DNA from: Microbacterium commune | GTDB lineage: Bacteria > Actinomycetota > Actinomycetes > Actinomycetales > Microbacteriaceae | DNA: 64,000 nt | NCBI RefSeq assembly: GCF_014836945.1 | Contig: NZ_JACSPX010000001.1 | Span: 1,639,313-1,703,312, forward strand | Direction: 5' to 3' | Part shown: one piece after another, positions 41,770-52,235 of the stretch | Numbering within the stretch: the stretch's first letter is position 1 | How the letters are laid out: the number at the start of each line of letters is the position of its first letter | Notes under the pieces: model-generated | What the model saw: the letters and a program-made list of their open reading frames with translations, nothing else | What the model was told of the DNA's origin: nothing | The model's database searches: none | Position numbers and translations under genes: made by a program

Positions 41770-42060
41770 ATGGCCGAGCGCGACGGTGCAACTCCGGTGT
41801 ACGGGATCGCCGTCGCGGCCGATCTCGCCGATGTCCCCGAGGCGACGCTGCGGCTGTACGAGCGACGAGGGCTGTTGACTCCGTTCCGCAGCGACGGTGG
41901 AACGAGGCGGTACAGCGACGACGACATCGACCGCCTGCGCCGGGTCGCCGAGCTGCGGGATGCCGGGGTGAACCTTGCCGGCATCGGCCGTGTGCTCGAT
42001 CTGGAAGACGAGAACGGCGACCTGCGGCGCGAGCTGGAGGAGGAGCGCCGCTCGCGCTGA
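41770..42060 (+). CDS. MerR-family regulator (HspR-like)
   Basis: A 96-residue protein with one MerR winged HTH: VPEATLRLYERRGLLTPFR and the GGTRRYSDDDIDRLRR wing are characteristic. A short acidic coiled tail follows. The size and position opposite hsp20 suggest an HspR-type repressor of the heat-shock gene. No dnaK operon is present here, unlike the usual hspR setting. ATG 41770; an in-frame ATG slightly upstream is also possible. Confidence 0.85.
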   Translation: MAERDGATPVYGIAVAADLADVPEATLRLYERRGLLTPFRSDGGTRRYSDDDIDRLRRVAELRDAGVNLAGIGRVLDLEDENGDLRRELEEERRSR

Positions 42061-42100
42061 CGTCACCGGCGCGGGTCGGGGGATGCCAGGGCATCCGGAT

Positions 42101-42141
42101 GCAGAAAGCGCCCCGCCCTGTCAGGGCGAGGCGCTTTCTGC
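42101..42141. terminator. Bidirectional rho-independent terminator
   Basis: GCAGAAAGCGCC (42101-42112) pairs perfectly with GGCGCTTTCTGC (42130-42141), and an inner CGCCC/GGGCG adds five pairs. It lies between the convergent MerR and symporter genes. Confidence 0.85.
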
Positions 42142-42153
42142 GGGTGAGCGAGG

Positions 42154-43581
42154 TCAGCGAGCGCCGGCCGGCTCCTTCGTGGCATCCGGCTCCACGGCAT
42201 CCGCGTCGTCGATGTCTTCCGCGAACGGCAGGCCGTTGCGAGGAGCGTTGTAGAGCTCCTCGTCGAGGATGCCCTCGCGCTTGGCGACGATCGTCGGAAC
42301 CAGCGCCTGGCCCGCGACGTTCACCGCGGTGCGGCCCATGTCGAGGATCGGGTCGATGGCGAGCAGCAGTCCGACGCCCTCGAGCGGCAGGCCCAGGGTC
42401 GACAGGGTGAGGGTCAGCATCACGATGGCGCCGGTGGTGCCCGCGGTCGCTGCCGAACCCACGACCGAGACGATCACGATCAGCAGGTACTGGATGAAGC
42501 TCAGCTGGATGTCGAAGAACTGCGCGACGAAGATCGCGGAGATGGCCGGGTAGATCGCGGCGCAGCCGTCCATCTTGGTGGTCGCGCCGAGCGGCACAGC
42601 GAACGACGCGTAGCCGCGGGGCACGCCGAGGTTGCGCTCGGTGACGCGCTCGGTGAGCGGCAGGGTGCCGATCGACGAGCGGCTGACGAAGGCCAGCTGC
42701 ACGGCGGGCCAGACGCCCGAGAAGTACTGCTTGATCGACAGGCCGTGGGTCTTCACGAGGATCGGGTAGACCACGAAGATCACGAGGGCGAGGCCGATGT
42801 AGATCGCGCCGGCGAACCAGGCGAGCGAGGTCAGCTTGTCCCAGCCGTACTTGACGACGGCGGCGCCGATGAGGCCGAAGGTGCCGATCGGGGCGATGCG
42901 GATGATCCACCACAGCACGCGCTGGATGACCTTCAGCAGCGACTCGGTGAAGGCGAGGAACGGCTCGGCCTTGCGGCCGGCCTTCAGAGCGGCGATGCCG
43001 ACGACCGCGGCCACGACGATGACCTGCAGGATGTTGAAGTTCACGTTCGACACCAGCGTGCCCTCGACGGGGCCGGGGTTGGTCGAGACGGTGAGTCCGA
43101 GGAAGTTCTGCGGGATGAGCCCGAGCAGGAAGTTCCACCAGGTGCCGACCGTGTACGGGTCGCCGGTCTCGAGGCCGGCGCCGGCCTTCGAGCCGGGCTG
43201 GATGACCAGACCGAGGGCGATGCCGATGATCACGGCGATGAACGCGGTGATGCCGAACCAGAGGATCGTCTGACCCGCGAGGCGGGCCGCGTTCTGCACG
43301 CGGCGCAGGTTGGAGATGCTCGCCACGATCGCCGTGAAGATCAGCGGGACCACGGCCGCACGCAGCAGCGTGACGTACGAGCTGCCGATGCGGTCGAGCG
43401 TGTCCGACAGCGGGGTCGGGTTCTCGGCTGAGGCGCCGAGCGAGACGGAGATCAGTCCGACGCCGATGCCCAGGATGAGGGCGGCGATGATCTGGAAACC
43501 GAACGACGTCAGCAGCTTGCGTGCCGGGCTTCGGGTGTCGGGCGCCTTCTGGGCGCGCGCGGTGGATGAAGAGGTGCTCAA
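42154..43581 (-). CDS. Dicarboxylate/amino acid:cation symporter (DAACS family)
   Basis: A 475-residue sodium- or proton-coupled symporter of the DctA/GltP family. About eight membrane segments are visible. The re-entrant loop SRSSIGTLPLTERV corresponds to the serine-rich motif, and GATTKMDGCAAIYP replaces the usual GATxNMDG, so an Asn ligand is Lys here. A Pro/Glu/Asp-rich tail ends the protein. Start is TTG 43581 with GGAG 5 nt upstream; no ATG fits. Substrate probably a C4-dicarboxylate, glutamate or serine/threonine; not resolvable by motif. Confidence 0.9.
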   Translation of the reverse strand: MSTSSSTARAQKAPDTRSPARKLLTSFGFQIIAALILGIGVGLISVSLGASAENPTPLSDTLDRIGSSYVTLLRAAVVPLIFTAIVASISNLRRVQNAARLAGQTILWFGITAFIAVIIGIALGLVIQPGSKAGAGLETGDPYTVGTWWNFLLGLIPQNFLGLTVSTNPGPVEGTLVSNVNFNILQVIVVAAVVGIAALKAGRKAEPFLAFTESLLKVIQRVLWWIIRIAPIGTFGLIGAAVVKYGWDKLTSLAWFAGAIYIGLALVIFVVYPILVKTHGLSIKQYFSGVWPAVQLAFVSRSSIGTLPLTERVTERNLGVPRGYASFAVPLGATTKMDGCAAIYPAISAIFVAQFFDIQLSFIQYLLIVIVSVVGSAATAGTTGAIVMLTLTLSTLGLPLEGVGLLLAIDPILDMGRTAVNVAGQALVPTIVAKREGILDEELYNAPRNGLPFAEDIDDADAVEPDATKEPAGAR

Positions 43582-43700
43582 GGGGACTCCAATTGTCTGC
43601 GCGGAGTGCGCTTCACGTGGACTAAACGCTAAGCGGATCGTCGTATTCCTGCGAATGGATGTGACGAAGCGTGACGCCCTCGGCGGAGCGCCCACCCCAC

Positions 43701-43757
43701 CCCGGTCGTTGAGCGAGCACCCCCGGTCGTTGAGCGAGCGAAGCGAGTCGAAACGCA
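43701..43757. repeat. CCGGTCGTTGAGCGAGCG-type dispersed repeat, one and a half copies
   Basis: CCCGGTCGTTGAGCGAGCAC at 43701 is followed at 43722 by a longer copy that continues into AAGCGAGTCGAAACG. This repeat type is common between genes in Microbacteriaceae (from general familiarity). It lies between the symporter start and the XRE gene stop. Confidence 0.65.
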
Positions 43758-43766
43758 GCGACCCGC

Positions 43767-44040
43767 CTACGCCCGCCGACGTCCGTCCTCGGCGGGCAGA
43801 GCGAACATGTCCACCGTGACGCCGTCCAGCAGCATCCCCGGTTCGACCTTGAGCGCATCCGCGATGCGGACCAGCGTCGGGATGCCCATCAGCGCGCGGC
43901 CCTTCTCGTAGCCGCGGATGTTCGACGAATCGATCTGGGTGAGCACCGCCAAACTCGTCCTGGGTGATGCCGCGACGCCTGCGTTCGTCCGCGATCAGCT
44001 CGCCGATGCGAGCGGCAGCAGGGGAGGGGACGCGGGGCAC
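43767..44040 (-). pseudogene. XRE-family HTH regulator, frameshifted
   Basis: Two frames together give one HTH_3 protein of about 90 residues. The first encodes IGELIADERRRRGITQDE (GTG start 44040), and the second continues as AVLTQIDSSNIRGYEKGRAL and KVEPGMLLDG to a TAG at 43767. One extra base in the A triplet at 43951-43953 (a T run on the coding strand) breaks the frame; removing it restores the expected DELAVLTQ helix. Either a real recent pseudogene or a sequencing error in a short homopolymer. The HTH resembles SinR/Cro types; its target is unknown. Confidence 0.7.
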
Positions 44041-44130
44041 TCGTCAAGCGTGAGGAATCCAGGCGATCTGTGCCAGGGTTAACGCACCCGGGTACAAGTA
44101 CCGATCCGGGGTTGACGCCCTGGAGGTGCA

Positions 44131-44241
44131 ATGGCCGGCGCGCCCAAGACAGCCCGCACCCACGGCATACCGATCGTGACCGAGGCCGAGTTCATCCCGG
44201 CCTTCGACGCGTACATTCTGCAATACGGCCTGACGGGCTGA
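44131..44241 (+). CDS. Small ORF, 36 residues, resembling a BRCT-domain tail
   Basis: ATG 44131 has a strong GGAGG Shine-Dalgarno 5 nt upstream. The peptide TARTHGIPIVTEAEFIPAFD looks like the last strand and helix of BRCT domains (x-KAxxLGIPIxxExEF), as found at the end of DNA ligases and some exonucleases. It is too short to be a whole domain, so it is either a remnant or a genuine small protein. A CCAGGG ... CCCTGG inverted repeat encloses the upstream region (44077-44123). Nothing else is seen between 44041 and 44299. Confidence 0.4.
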   Translation: MAGAPKTARTHGIPIVTEAEFIPAFDAYILQYGLTG

Positions 44242-44299
44242 CGGACCCTCGGGGTTCGAGTATTCATACCAATGTCGGTGGCCCCTGCGACTATGAAGT

Positions 44300-45799
44300 A
44301 TGGCAACTTTTACCGAGGTCGCGGCGCTCGTCCCGACCCTGCGCGACCGGGGCGACGCGTGCGCGTCGCTCACGCAGGCGCAGTACGCGGTAACCGCCAT
44401 GACGGATGCCGAGGTCGTCGCCGTCCTGCGTGAAGCCAACGAGGCGCTGCAGCACGCCGAGCAGCTGCGGCTGATCGCGGTCGGCGTCATCGCCACCCGC
44501 TCGCACCGCGACGCCGGCCACTCCGGCGCCGCGCAGAAAGAGGGCCACCGCAGCGCCGCCTCGCTCGTGCAGAAGATCACCGGCTCGAGCAAGGCGGACG
44601 CCTCCCGGCAGGTGCGCGTCGGCGAGGCGATGCTCGGCGGAGAGACGGGACAGTCGCTGCTGGATCTCCCGCATCCGGATGCTTCCGCCGACCCGGATGC
44701 CGCGTGGCGCCCGGTCGACTGGCGCGAGCCGCTGCGCGTCGCGCGACGGGACGGGCGGATCAGCACGACCCAGTTCGACGTCATCGAGCGAGGGCTCGGT
44801 GAGCCGCCCGCCGTCGACGGGATCGTCGACGATCAGCAGCGACACGACGTCAATGACCACGTCCGCGCTGCGTGGGCGCAGGCCGCCGAAGAACTCGTCA
44901 CCGAGGCGGCGGAGCGCACCACGGAAGAACTCGGCGCGGCGGCCAGGGCGATCCGCGACCTGCTCGACCCTGAAGGTGCCGAGCAGCGGTTCCGCGACCG
45001 GTATGAGAACCGCTCCTATCGCGTGTGGACCGACCAGTACGGAGTGCGTCGCGCCAGCATCGCCTACGACGACCACGGTGCGACGCTCGTCAGCACGCTC
45101 ATCAATGCCGCGCTGCGGCCCCGCAGAGGCGGCCCCCGATTCGTGGACTCGGAAGAGCAGGCCAAGGCCAAAGCCCTGAGCGACGATCCGCGCACCAACG
45201 AGCAGCTGCAGTACGACCTCATCATCGATCTGCTTCGCGCGGGCGCGCTCGCCGACGCAAGAGACGTGTTCGGCACCCGGCAGGCCGGGGTGCGACTGGT
45301 GCAGGTGGTCGACGACGACGGCGCGCGCGTGGGTTACGCCGAAGACGGACTCGGTGCGGTTCCGGATGCCATGATCGATCAGCACATCTGCGACTCCGGC
45401 ATCGTGCCCGTGCGCGTCGACGCGTGCGGCAATCCGCTCGACGTCGGCCGAGAACAGCGCCTCTTCACACCCACGCAGCGCATCGCCCTCGCCCTGCGCG
45501 ACGGAGGCTGCCGGTGGACGGGATGCGACCGCCCCGCCTCGTACTGCGAATCGCACCACATCGACGAATGGCATCGCGACGGCGGGCGCACCGACATCGA
45601 CCGCGGGATCCTGCTCTGCCGCTTCCACCACATGGAACTCCACCATGGGGGATGGCGCATCACGCGCGACGGGAAGGACGACTTCCAGCTTCACGACCCC
45701 GGGGGAGAAGTGCGCGCATTGCGCGCGAGAGCATTCCTCTCCTACGCGTGGGGTGCGCTCGGGCCACCGCCGTTGCGATTCCGGCCGGCCATCGCCTGA
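44300..45799 (+). CDS. DUF222 / HNH endonuclease domain protein (13E12 repeat family type)
   Basis: A 499-residue protein. An N-terminal DUF222 region (about 20-330) contains SKADASRQVRVGEAML and a long helical middle. A C-terminal HNH domain follows (CRWTGCDRPASYCESHHID, HRDGGRTDIDRGILLCRFHH), with the CxxC zinc pair and HH metal site intact. These are multicopy, actinobacteria-specific genes of unproven function, probably nucleases of selfish or exchange type. The ATG has no Shine-Dalgarno; a GACTAT hexamer 5 nt upstream suggests leaderless expression. Confidence 0.9.
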   Translation: MATFTEVAALVPTLRDRGDACASLTQAQYAVTAMTDAEVVAVLREANEALQHAEQLRLIAVGVIATRSHRDAGHSGAAQKEGHRSAASLVQKITGSSKADASRQVRVGEAMLGGETGQSLLDLPHPDASADPDAAWRPVDWREPLRVARRDGRISTTQFDVIERGLGEPPAVDGIVDDQQRHDVNDHVRAAWAQAAEELVTEAAERTTEELGAAARAIRDLLDPEGAEQRFRDRYENRSYRVWTDQYGVRRASIAYDDHGATLVSTLINAALRPRRGGPRFVDSEEQAKAKALSDDPRTNEQLQYDLIIDLLRAGALADARDVFGTRQAGVRLVQVVDDDGARVGYAEDGLGAVPDAMIDQHICDSGIVPVRVDACGNPLDVGREQRLFTPTQRIALALRDGGCRWTGCDRPASYCESHHIDEWHRDGGRTDIDRGILLCRFHHMELHHGGWRITRDGKDDFQLHDPGGEVRALRARAFLSYAWGALGPPPLRFRPAIA

Positions 45800-45858
45800 C
45801 CCGCGGAGCTCGAGGACTGGTTCCGGCCGGTGCGCCAGCGCCCCCGCAGCGCGCCGAG

Positions 45859-46098
45859 TCAGTCGCGATGCGCCAGCACGAGCAGGTCACCCACCTCGCA
45901 CTCGAGCGCGTCGCACACCGCACGCAGCGTCGAATACCTGATCGCCCGCGCCCGATCGTTCTTCAGCACCGACAGGTTCACGATGCTCACGCCCACCCGA
46001 GCGCTCAACTCGGTCAGCGTCATCCCGCGCTCGGTGAGCAGCTCATCCAGACGACAGTGGATGCCTGTGACCTCGTCATCCGCCTCCGCCGGCGTCAT
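45859..46098 (-). CDS. Small XRE-family regulator (YozG-like)
   Basis: A 79-residue Cro/C1-type HTH protein: MTLTELSARVGVSIVNLSVLKN is the HTH and ALECEVGDLLVL the C-terminal helix, as in YozG-like regulators. It overlaps the upstream DUF2975 gene by ATGA, so it is the last gene of a three-gene operon. YozG-like regulators are widely paired with DUF2975 membrane proteins; it probably binds the large palindrome at 47481-47533 and represses the operon. The inducer is unknown. Confidence 0.85.
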   Translation of the reverse strand: MTPAEADDEVTGIHCRLDELLTERGMTLTELSARVGVSIVNLSVLKNDRARAIRYSTLRAVCDALECEVGDLLVLAHRD

Positions 46099-46847
46099 AC
46101 CAGCCCCTCCGTATCCCGCTGCAGCCGCGTCCCGCTGCGCAGGATCACCGCAAGAGCGGCGAACGCCAGCCCGGCCGCGATCGGCCAGAACGGAAGGGTG
46201 ACGCTGAACATCGGGTCGGGCCACCAGGCATCCAGCACGTCGTCGATACCGGCGACCTCCTCGTAGCCGCCACCGGAGTACGCGAGAAGCTCAGCCGACG
46301 CCATGCTTCCCGCGATGTCCGACAGCACCTGAGCACCGATGCCGCCGAGGCAGACCACGACCGCCGTCACCATGGACATCCGCGACAGCACCGGCGCGAA
46401 GGCGCGCCCGCGCAGCAGCTGATAGCACGACATGGCGACCAGGGCCCCGACGGCGCCCGGAACCAACCACCACAGCGCCTGCCCGATCGCCCAGCACACC
46501 CGCGCACCCGTGCTCAGGCCCTCGACCACCACGTCGGCATCGGTGAAGCCGCCGTCGGTCCGCGTCGCGCTCGCGCCCTCGACGAACGCACCCTCCGGCA
46601 GCGCGGGCCAGTACGCGGCTGTGGGCACGGTGATCTGCACGGCGCTCTGCACCAGCGTCGCGACAGCAGTCACGAGCGCGCCGGCGATCGCGATGCCCGC
46701 CCACAGCAGTGTGACCCAGAAGGTCACCCGGATGACCGCGGGCTCCCCGTCGTGCGAAGCGCCCGCGCTGCTCCGGACGAAGAAGACGACCGCGATCCCC
46801 AACCCGACGACGAGCGCGGCAGCCAGCACCCACAGCAGGACGCCCAT
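46095..46847 (-). CDS. DUF2975-like membrane protein
   Basis: A 250-residue protein with four hydrophobic segments (about 5-25, 45-75, 130-160, 170-200) and a further one near 225-240, and a large external loop (about 75-125). It ends RLQRDTEGLV, almost the same as its upstream neighbour (RLQRETEGLV), showing duplication. Start and stop codons overlap on both sides, so the operon is translated in step. The family is usually encoded with a YozG-type regulator; function unknown. Confidence 0.75.
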   Translation of the reverse strand: MGVLLWVLAAALVVGLGIAVVFFVRSSAGASHDGEPAVIRVTFWVTLLWAGIAIAGALVTAVATLVQSAVQITVPTAAYWPALPEGAFVEGASATRTDGGFTDADVVVEGLSTGARVCWAIGQALWWLVPGAVGALVAMSCYQLLRGRAFAPVLSRMSMVTAVVVCLGGIGAQVLSDIAGSMASAELLAYSGGGYEEVAGIDDVLDAWWPDPMFSVTLPFWPIAAGLAFAALAVILRSGTRLQRDTEGLV

Positions 46848-47470
46848 CAGACCAGGCCCTCCGTCTCGCGCTGCAGCCGGTCGCCGACCACGAACACCGA
46901 ACCGACCACCGCCAGAGCGAAAGCGGCCAGCACGAAGGTGAACGGCTCCACCGTGATCACAGCGGTGTCGAACGGGCCGTCGATCGCGTGCGCCATCGCC
47001 GCGTTCGCGAGCATGTTGTCGAAGAAGTGCGACGCGGCGGCACCGACCAGGCCGACTATGCCGCCGACCGCCACGAGCCGGGTGTTCGCCTTGCCGAACA
47101 CGCGCCCGCGGAGGATGTTGCGGCTCAGCGCGATCAGACACGCCACCACGACGACGATCGTGACACCGAACGCGATCTGCCCCAGTACCCCCGCGACCAC
47201 GCCTATCGCGTCGAGACCCTCGACGCTGATGACCGCTCGATCGAGCTCGACCGGGAGGGTCGTGCCGCCGACCTTCGCATCGGCCCTCGTGTCGACGAAC
47301 TCCACCAGAACCTGGAGCGGGCCGCCGCCGACCAATTCGGCGATGCGGGCGGCGACGTTCCACACCGTCCACAGCGCGATAGCCACCCCCGCGATGACGA
47401 ACAGCGCCAGACTGACGGTGTCACCCCTGCTCAGTGTGCGCTCTGCCTGAGCGCCTTCCCTGGTCTCCAT
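46847..47470 (-). CDS. DUF2975 membrane protein
   Basis: A 207-residue protein with four predicted membrane segments (about 20-40, 85-115, 125-150, 165-195) typical of DUF2975, including LSRNILRGRVFGKANTR before the third. It ends RLQRETEGLV. It is first of the operon; its stop TGA overlaps the next ATG by one base. ATG 47470 is taken as start; a GTG 6 bases upstream is possible. A large palindrome lies 10 bases upstream. Confidence 0.8.
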   Translation of the reverse strand: METREGAQAERTLSRGDTVSLALFVIAGVAIALWTVWNVAARIAELVGGGPLQVLVEFVDTRADAKVGGTTLPVELDRAVISVEGLDAIGVVAGVLGQIAFGVTIVVVVACLIALSRNILRGRVFGKANTRLVAVGGIVGLVGAAASHFFDNMLANAAMAHAIDGPFDTAVITVEPFTFVLAAFALAVVGSVFVVGDRLQRETEGLV

Positions 47471-47480
47471 ATCCACCCTG

Positions 47481-47533
47481 CATATCGATAGTCGTTGTTA
47501 TCGGTCTTCGTTAACATAACGACCATCGATATG
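47481..47533. promoter_or_regulatory. Large palindromic operator upstream of the DUF2975 operon
   Basis: CATATCGAT (47481-47489) and ATCGATATG (47525-47533) are perfect arms, and inside them TCGTTGTTAT and ATAACGA continue the symmetry with small gaps. It covers the start-proximal region of the operon and is the expected binding site of the operon's own XRE protein. It lies 180 bases from clpC, so an effect on clpC is also possible. Confidence 0.6.
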
Positions 47534-47713
47534 GGTGTCAACACATGGTCGCCGTTCAGGCCCGCTCCGCGAGCGAACGCGGCATCCGGAAGCCCGGCCG
47601 ACGGCAGAAACGTATGCCGACGGCGAACACGGGCATTCCTCGCCGCCACGGTCGTTACTCTCGATGTACACGGCGCCACCGCCGCTTCGCCCCGCGCGAA
47701 AAGGAGTCACAGC

Positions 47714-50233
<2,520 letters not shown>

Positions 50234-50252
50234 CCCGACCGGTCAGACAGCG

Positions 50253-50290
50253 AAGAAGAGGCCGGATGCCATGGCATCCGGCCTCTTCTT
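50253..50290. terminator. Perfect 38-bp palindromic terminator after clpC
   Basis: AAGAAGAGGCCGGATGCC pairs with its mirror complement with no mismatch over 38 bases, ending in CTTCTT, 19 bases after the clpC stop. It also serves the convergent SDR gene, which ends at 50300. Confidence 0.9.
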
Positions 50291-50299
50291 GTGCTCAGA

Positions 50300-51100
50300 T
50301 CAGCGCGGGTCGTTCCACGACCAGATGTCGTCGCCGCGCAGCGTGGCATCCGCGCCGCCGTCGTCGTAGATGACCTGCCCGGCCAGGTGCGTGTTCTCGA
50401 CCCCGGTCAGCCAGATCAGCAGGTTCGCGATCGACTCGGGCGGCTGGTGGCTGTTCAGCGGCATCGGCACCGCCGCGTCGACCATCGCGCGCCCCTCCTC
50501 GGTGGCGAGCAGCTGCTCGGTCATCGGGGTGAGCACGGTGCCGGGGGCGACCGCGTTGAGCGGGATGCCGGCGCCCGCCCACTCCGGCGAGATGGAACGG
50601 CGGCGCACCCAGCGCGAGAGCGCGCGCTTCGACGCCGGGTACACCTGGTACGCCTCGCGCGGACCCTGCGCGGTCAGCTGCTCGGCGATCGCGAGCGTCG
50701 CCGCCTCGTCGCCCGACAGCGCCGCCTCGACCAGCTCGGGCGGGCTCTGCTGCAGCGAGGCCATCGACGACACCACGGCCGCGCGCGGAGCCGACGAGCG
50801 CACCAGCGCGGGACGCAGGGCTTCGAGCAGCTCGACGACGCCGAAGTAGTTCACCGAGAGCGTCTTCGCGATGGGGGCCGAGATGCCGGCGCAGGCGATC
50901 ACGGCATCCACCGTGCCGCCGGCGAGCTCGATCGCGGCGGCGGCCGCCGACTGACGACCCTCCGCCGTGCTGAGGTCGGCCTCGACGTCGGCGTCGCGCA
51001 GATCGATGCCGATCACCCGGGCGCCGCGCTTGCGCAGCAGCCGCGCGGTGGTCTCGCCGATGCCGGATGCCGATCCGGTGACGACATAGGTGCGGTTCAT
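50300..51100 (-). CDS. SDR-family oxidoreductase (3-alpha-hydroxysteroid dehydrogenase/carbonyl reductase-like)
   Basis: A 266-residue classical short-chain dehydrogenase. The cofactor motif is TGSASGIG at about residues 8-15 with an acidic DLRDAD after the second strand, favouring NAD(H). The catalytic YPASK is at about 153-157, and the NAVAPG loop follows. The insertion between residues 100 and 150 and the truncated NNAG motif (IACAG) are typical of the 3-alpha-HSD/CR branch. It overlaps the upstream MarR gene by ATGA, so that regulator probably controls it. Confidence 0.9.
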   Translation of the reverse strand: MNRTYVVTGSASGIGETTARLLRKRGARVIGIDLRDADVEADLSTAEGRQSAAAAAIELAGGTVDAVIACAGISAPIAKTLSVNYFGVVELLEALRPALVRSSAPRAAVVSSMASLQQSPPELVEAALSGDEAATLAIAEQLTAQGPREAYQVYPASKRALSRWVRRRSISPEWAGAGIPLNAVAPGTVLTPMTEQLLATEEGRAMVDAAVPMPLNSHQPPESIANLLIWLTGVENTHLAGQVIYDDGGADATLRGDDIWSWNDPR

Positions 51101-51621
51101 GACTGATCCTCCTCAGATCTGCGCTCCGGGTGGGGGCGCGGCGTGTCCCCGGCGGAGTCGCCGGGGAAGTCGGTGACGCCCAGCCGGGCGACGAGTTCGG
51201 CGACCTGGGCGGCCAAGGCGGCGGCGTCGTCGCGTGACGTGTCGCGCAGTGCGTGACGCATCATCCGGATGCCCTGCGCGAGCAGCCGCCGGTGGGCGGC
51301 GGCGCCTTCGGCGGAGAGGCCGACGATGGTCGCCCGACCGTCGACGGGATCGGATTCGCGACGGATCATCCCCGCCCGCTCGAGCCGCGACAGCTGCTTG
51401 CTGACGGTGGGCCGGCTGATGTGCATCGCCTCCGCGAGATCGCCGGCGCGCAGCGGCCCGTGCAGCCCCAGCACGTACAGCGCCGACACGTCGGCGGCGT
51501 CGACGGTGACGCCGGCGCTCTGCGCGACGGCGCGCTGCACGTTCGGCGACGACCATCGTGCGACGAGAAGCGTGAGCGCCTGCACCAGCACGCTCTCGGG
51601 GGATGGGGCGTCGGCGGGCAT
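51097..51621 (-). CDS. MarR-family transcriptional regulator
   Basis: A 174-residue MarR protein: HTH AGDLAEAMHISRPTVSKQLSRLERAG, wing DPVDGRATIV, and a charged C-terminal tail. It is the first gene of a two-gene operon with the SDR. Its ATG 51621 has TAGAGT 6 nt upstream (leaderless pattern) that overlaps a 10-bp palindrome, giving a compact autorepressed promoter. Confidence 0.9.
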   Translation of the reverse strand: MPADAPSPESVLVQALTLLVARWSSPNVQRAVAQSAGVTVDAADVSALYVLGLHGPLRAGDLAEAMHISRPTVSKQLSRLERAGMIRRESDPVDGRATIVGLSAEGAAAHRRLLAQGIRMMRHALRDTSRDDAAALAAQVAELVARLGVTDFPGDSAGDTPRPHPERRSEEDQS

Positions 51622-51627
51622 GCTCTC

Positions 51628-51663
51628 ACTCTACATGTAGTTGCCTCAAGCAATCATATGAGG
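51628..51663 (-). promoter_or_regulatory. Leaderless -10 and palindromes of the marR-SDR operon
   Basis: TAGAGT (minus strand, 51628-51633) lies 6 nt from the ATG and overlaps the perfect palindrome CTACATGTAG (51631-51640). TTGC-CTCAA-GCAA (51641-51653) and CCTCA ... TGAGG (51644-51663) follow. Likely MarR binding sites. Confidence 0.5.
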
Positions 51664-51710
51664 ATGCCGACTCCCGGCGGTCATGCGGATTCGCTGCGGG
51701 TCGGTCGATC

Positions 51711-51716
51711 TAGGGT
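51711..51716 (+). promoter_or_regulatory. Putative leaderless -10 (TAGGGT) of the ArgA-like gene
   Basis: TAGGGT with 6 nt to GTG 51723. Confidence 0.5.
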
Positions 51717-51722
51717 GGAGCC

Positions 51723-52226
51723 GTGACAGACTTCCTCGTCCGCCCCGCCCGCAGCACAGACGTCATCGGCATCCACGCGCTGCTGGAGCCGCTCGTCGAC
51801 CAGCGCATCCTGCTCGGCAAGGATCTCGCCGTGCTCTACGGCGCCGTGCAGGAGTTCGTCATCGCCGAGGCCGACGGCCAGCTGATCGGCTGCGGCGCCC
51901 TGCACGTGATGTGGGAGGACCTGGGCGAGGTGCGCACCCTGCTCGTGCGCGACGACTACCTGCGCCACGGCGTCGGCCGCGCGATCGTCACCGACCTCGA
52001 GCATCGCGCGCGACAGCTCGGGCTGACTCGGCTGTTCTGTCTCACGTTCGAGACCGAGTTCTTCTCGCGCCGCGGCTTCGAGCCGATCGGCGAGCAGGTG
52101 GTCGACGCCGACGTGTACTCGCAGCTGCTGCGCAGCGGGGATGCGGGCGTGGAGGAGTTTCTGGATCTCGCTCACGTCAAGCCGAACACGCTCGGCAACA
52201 CGAGGATGATCAAGCACCTGAATTAG
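51723..52226 (+). CDS. argA: Amino-acid N-acetyltransferase (actinobacterial ArgA-like N-acetylglutamate synthase)
   Basis: A 167-residue stand-alone GNAT. VRPARSTDVIGIHALLEPLV at the N-terminus, GEVRTLLVRDDYLRHGVGRA (acetyl-CoA loop) and the C-terminal VKPNTLGNTRMIKHL match the short ArgA of actinobacteria such as M. tuberculosis Rv2747, which acetylates glutamate for arginine synthesis. No amino-acid-kinase domain is attached, unlike the long proteobacterial ArgA. The GTG 51723 start is supported by a leaderless -10. No other arg gene is close by. Confidence 0.85.
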   Translation: MTDFLVRPARSTDVIGIHALLEPLVDQRILLGKDLAVLYGAVQEFVIAEADGQLIGCGALHVMWEDLGEVRTLLVRDDYLRHGVGRAIVTDLEHRARQLGLTRLFCLTFETEFFSRRGFEPIGEQVVDADVYSQLLRSGDAGVEEFLDLAHVKPNTLGNTRMIKHLN

Positions 52227-52229
52227 CCT
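52224..52229 (+). promoter_or_regulatory. Putative leaderless -10 (TAGCCT) of the secreted-protein gene
   Basis: TAGCCT with 6 nt to ATG 52236. Its first three bases are the stop codon of the ArgA-like gene. Confidence 0.5.
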
Positions 52230-52235
52230 GGACTC

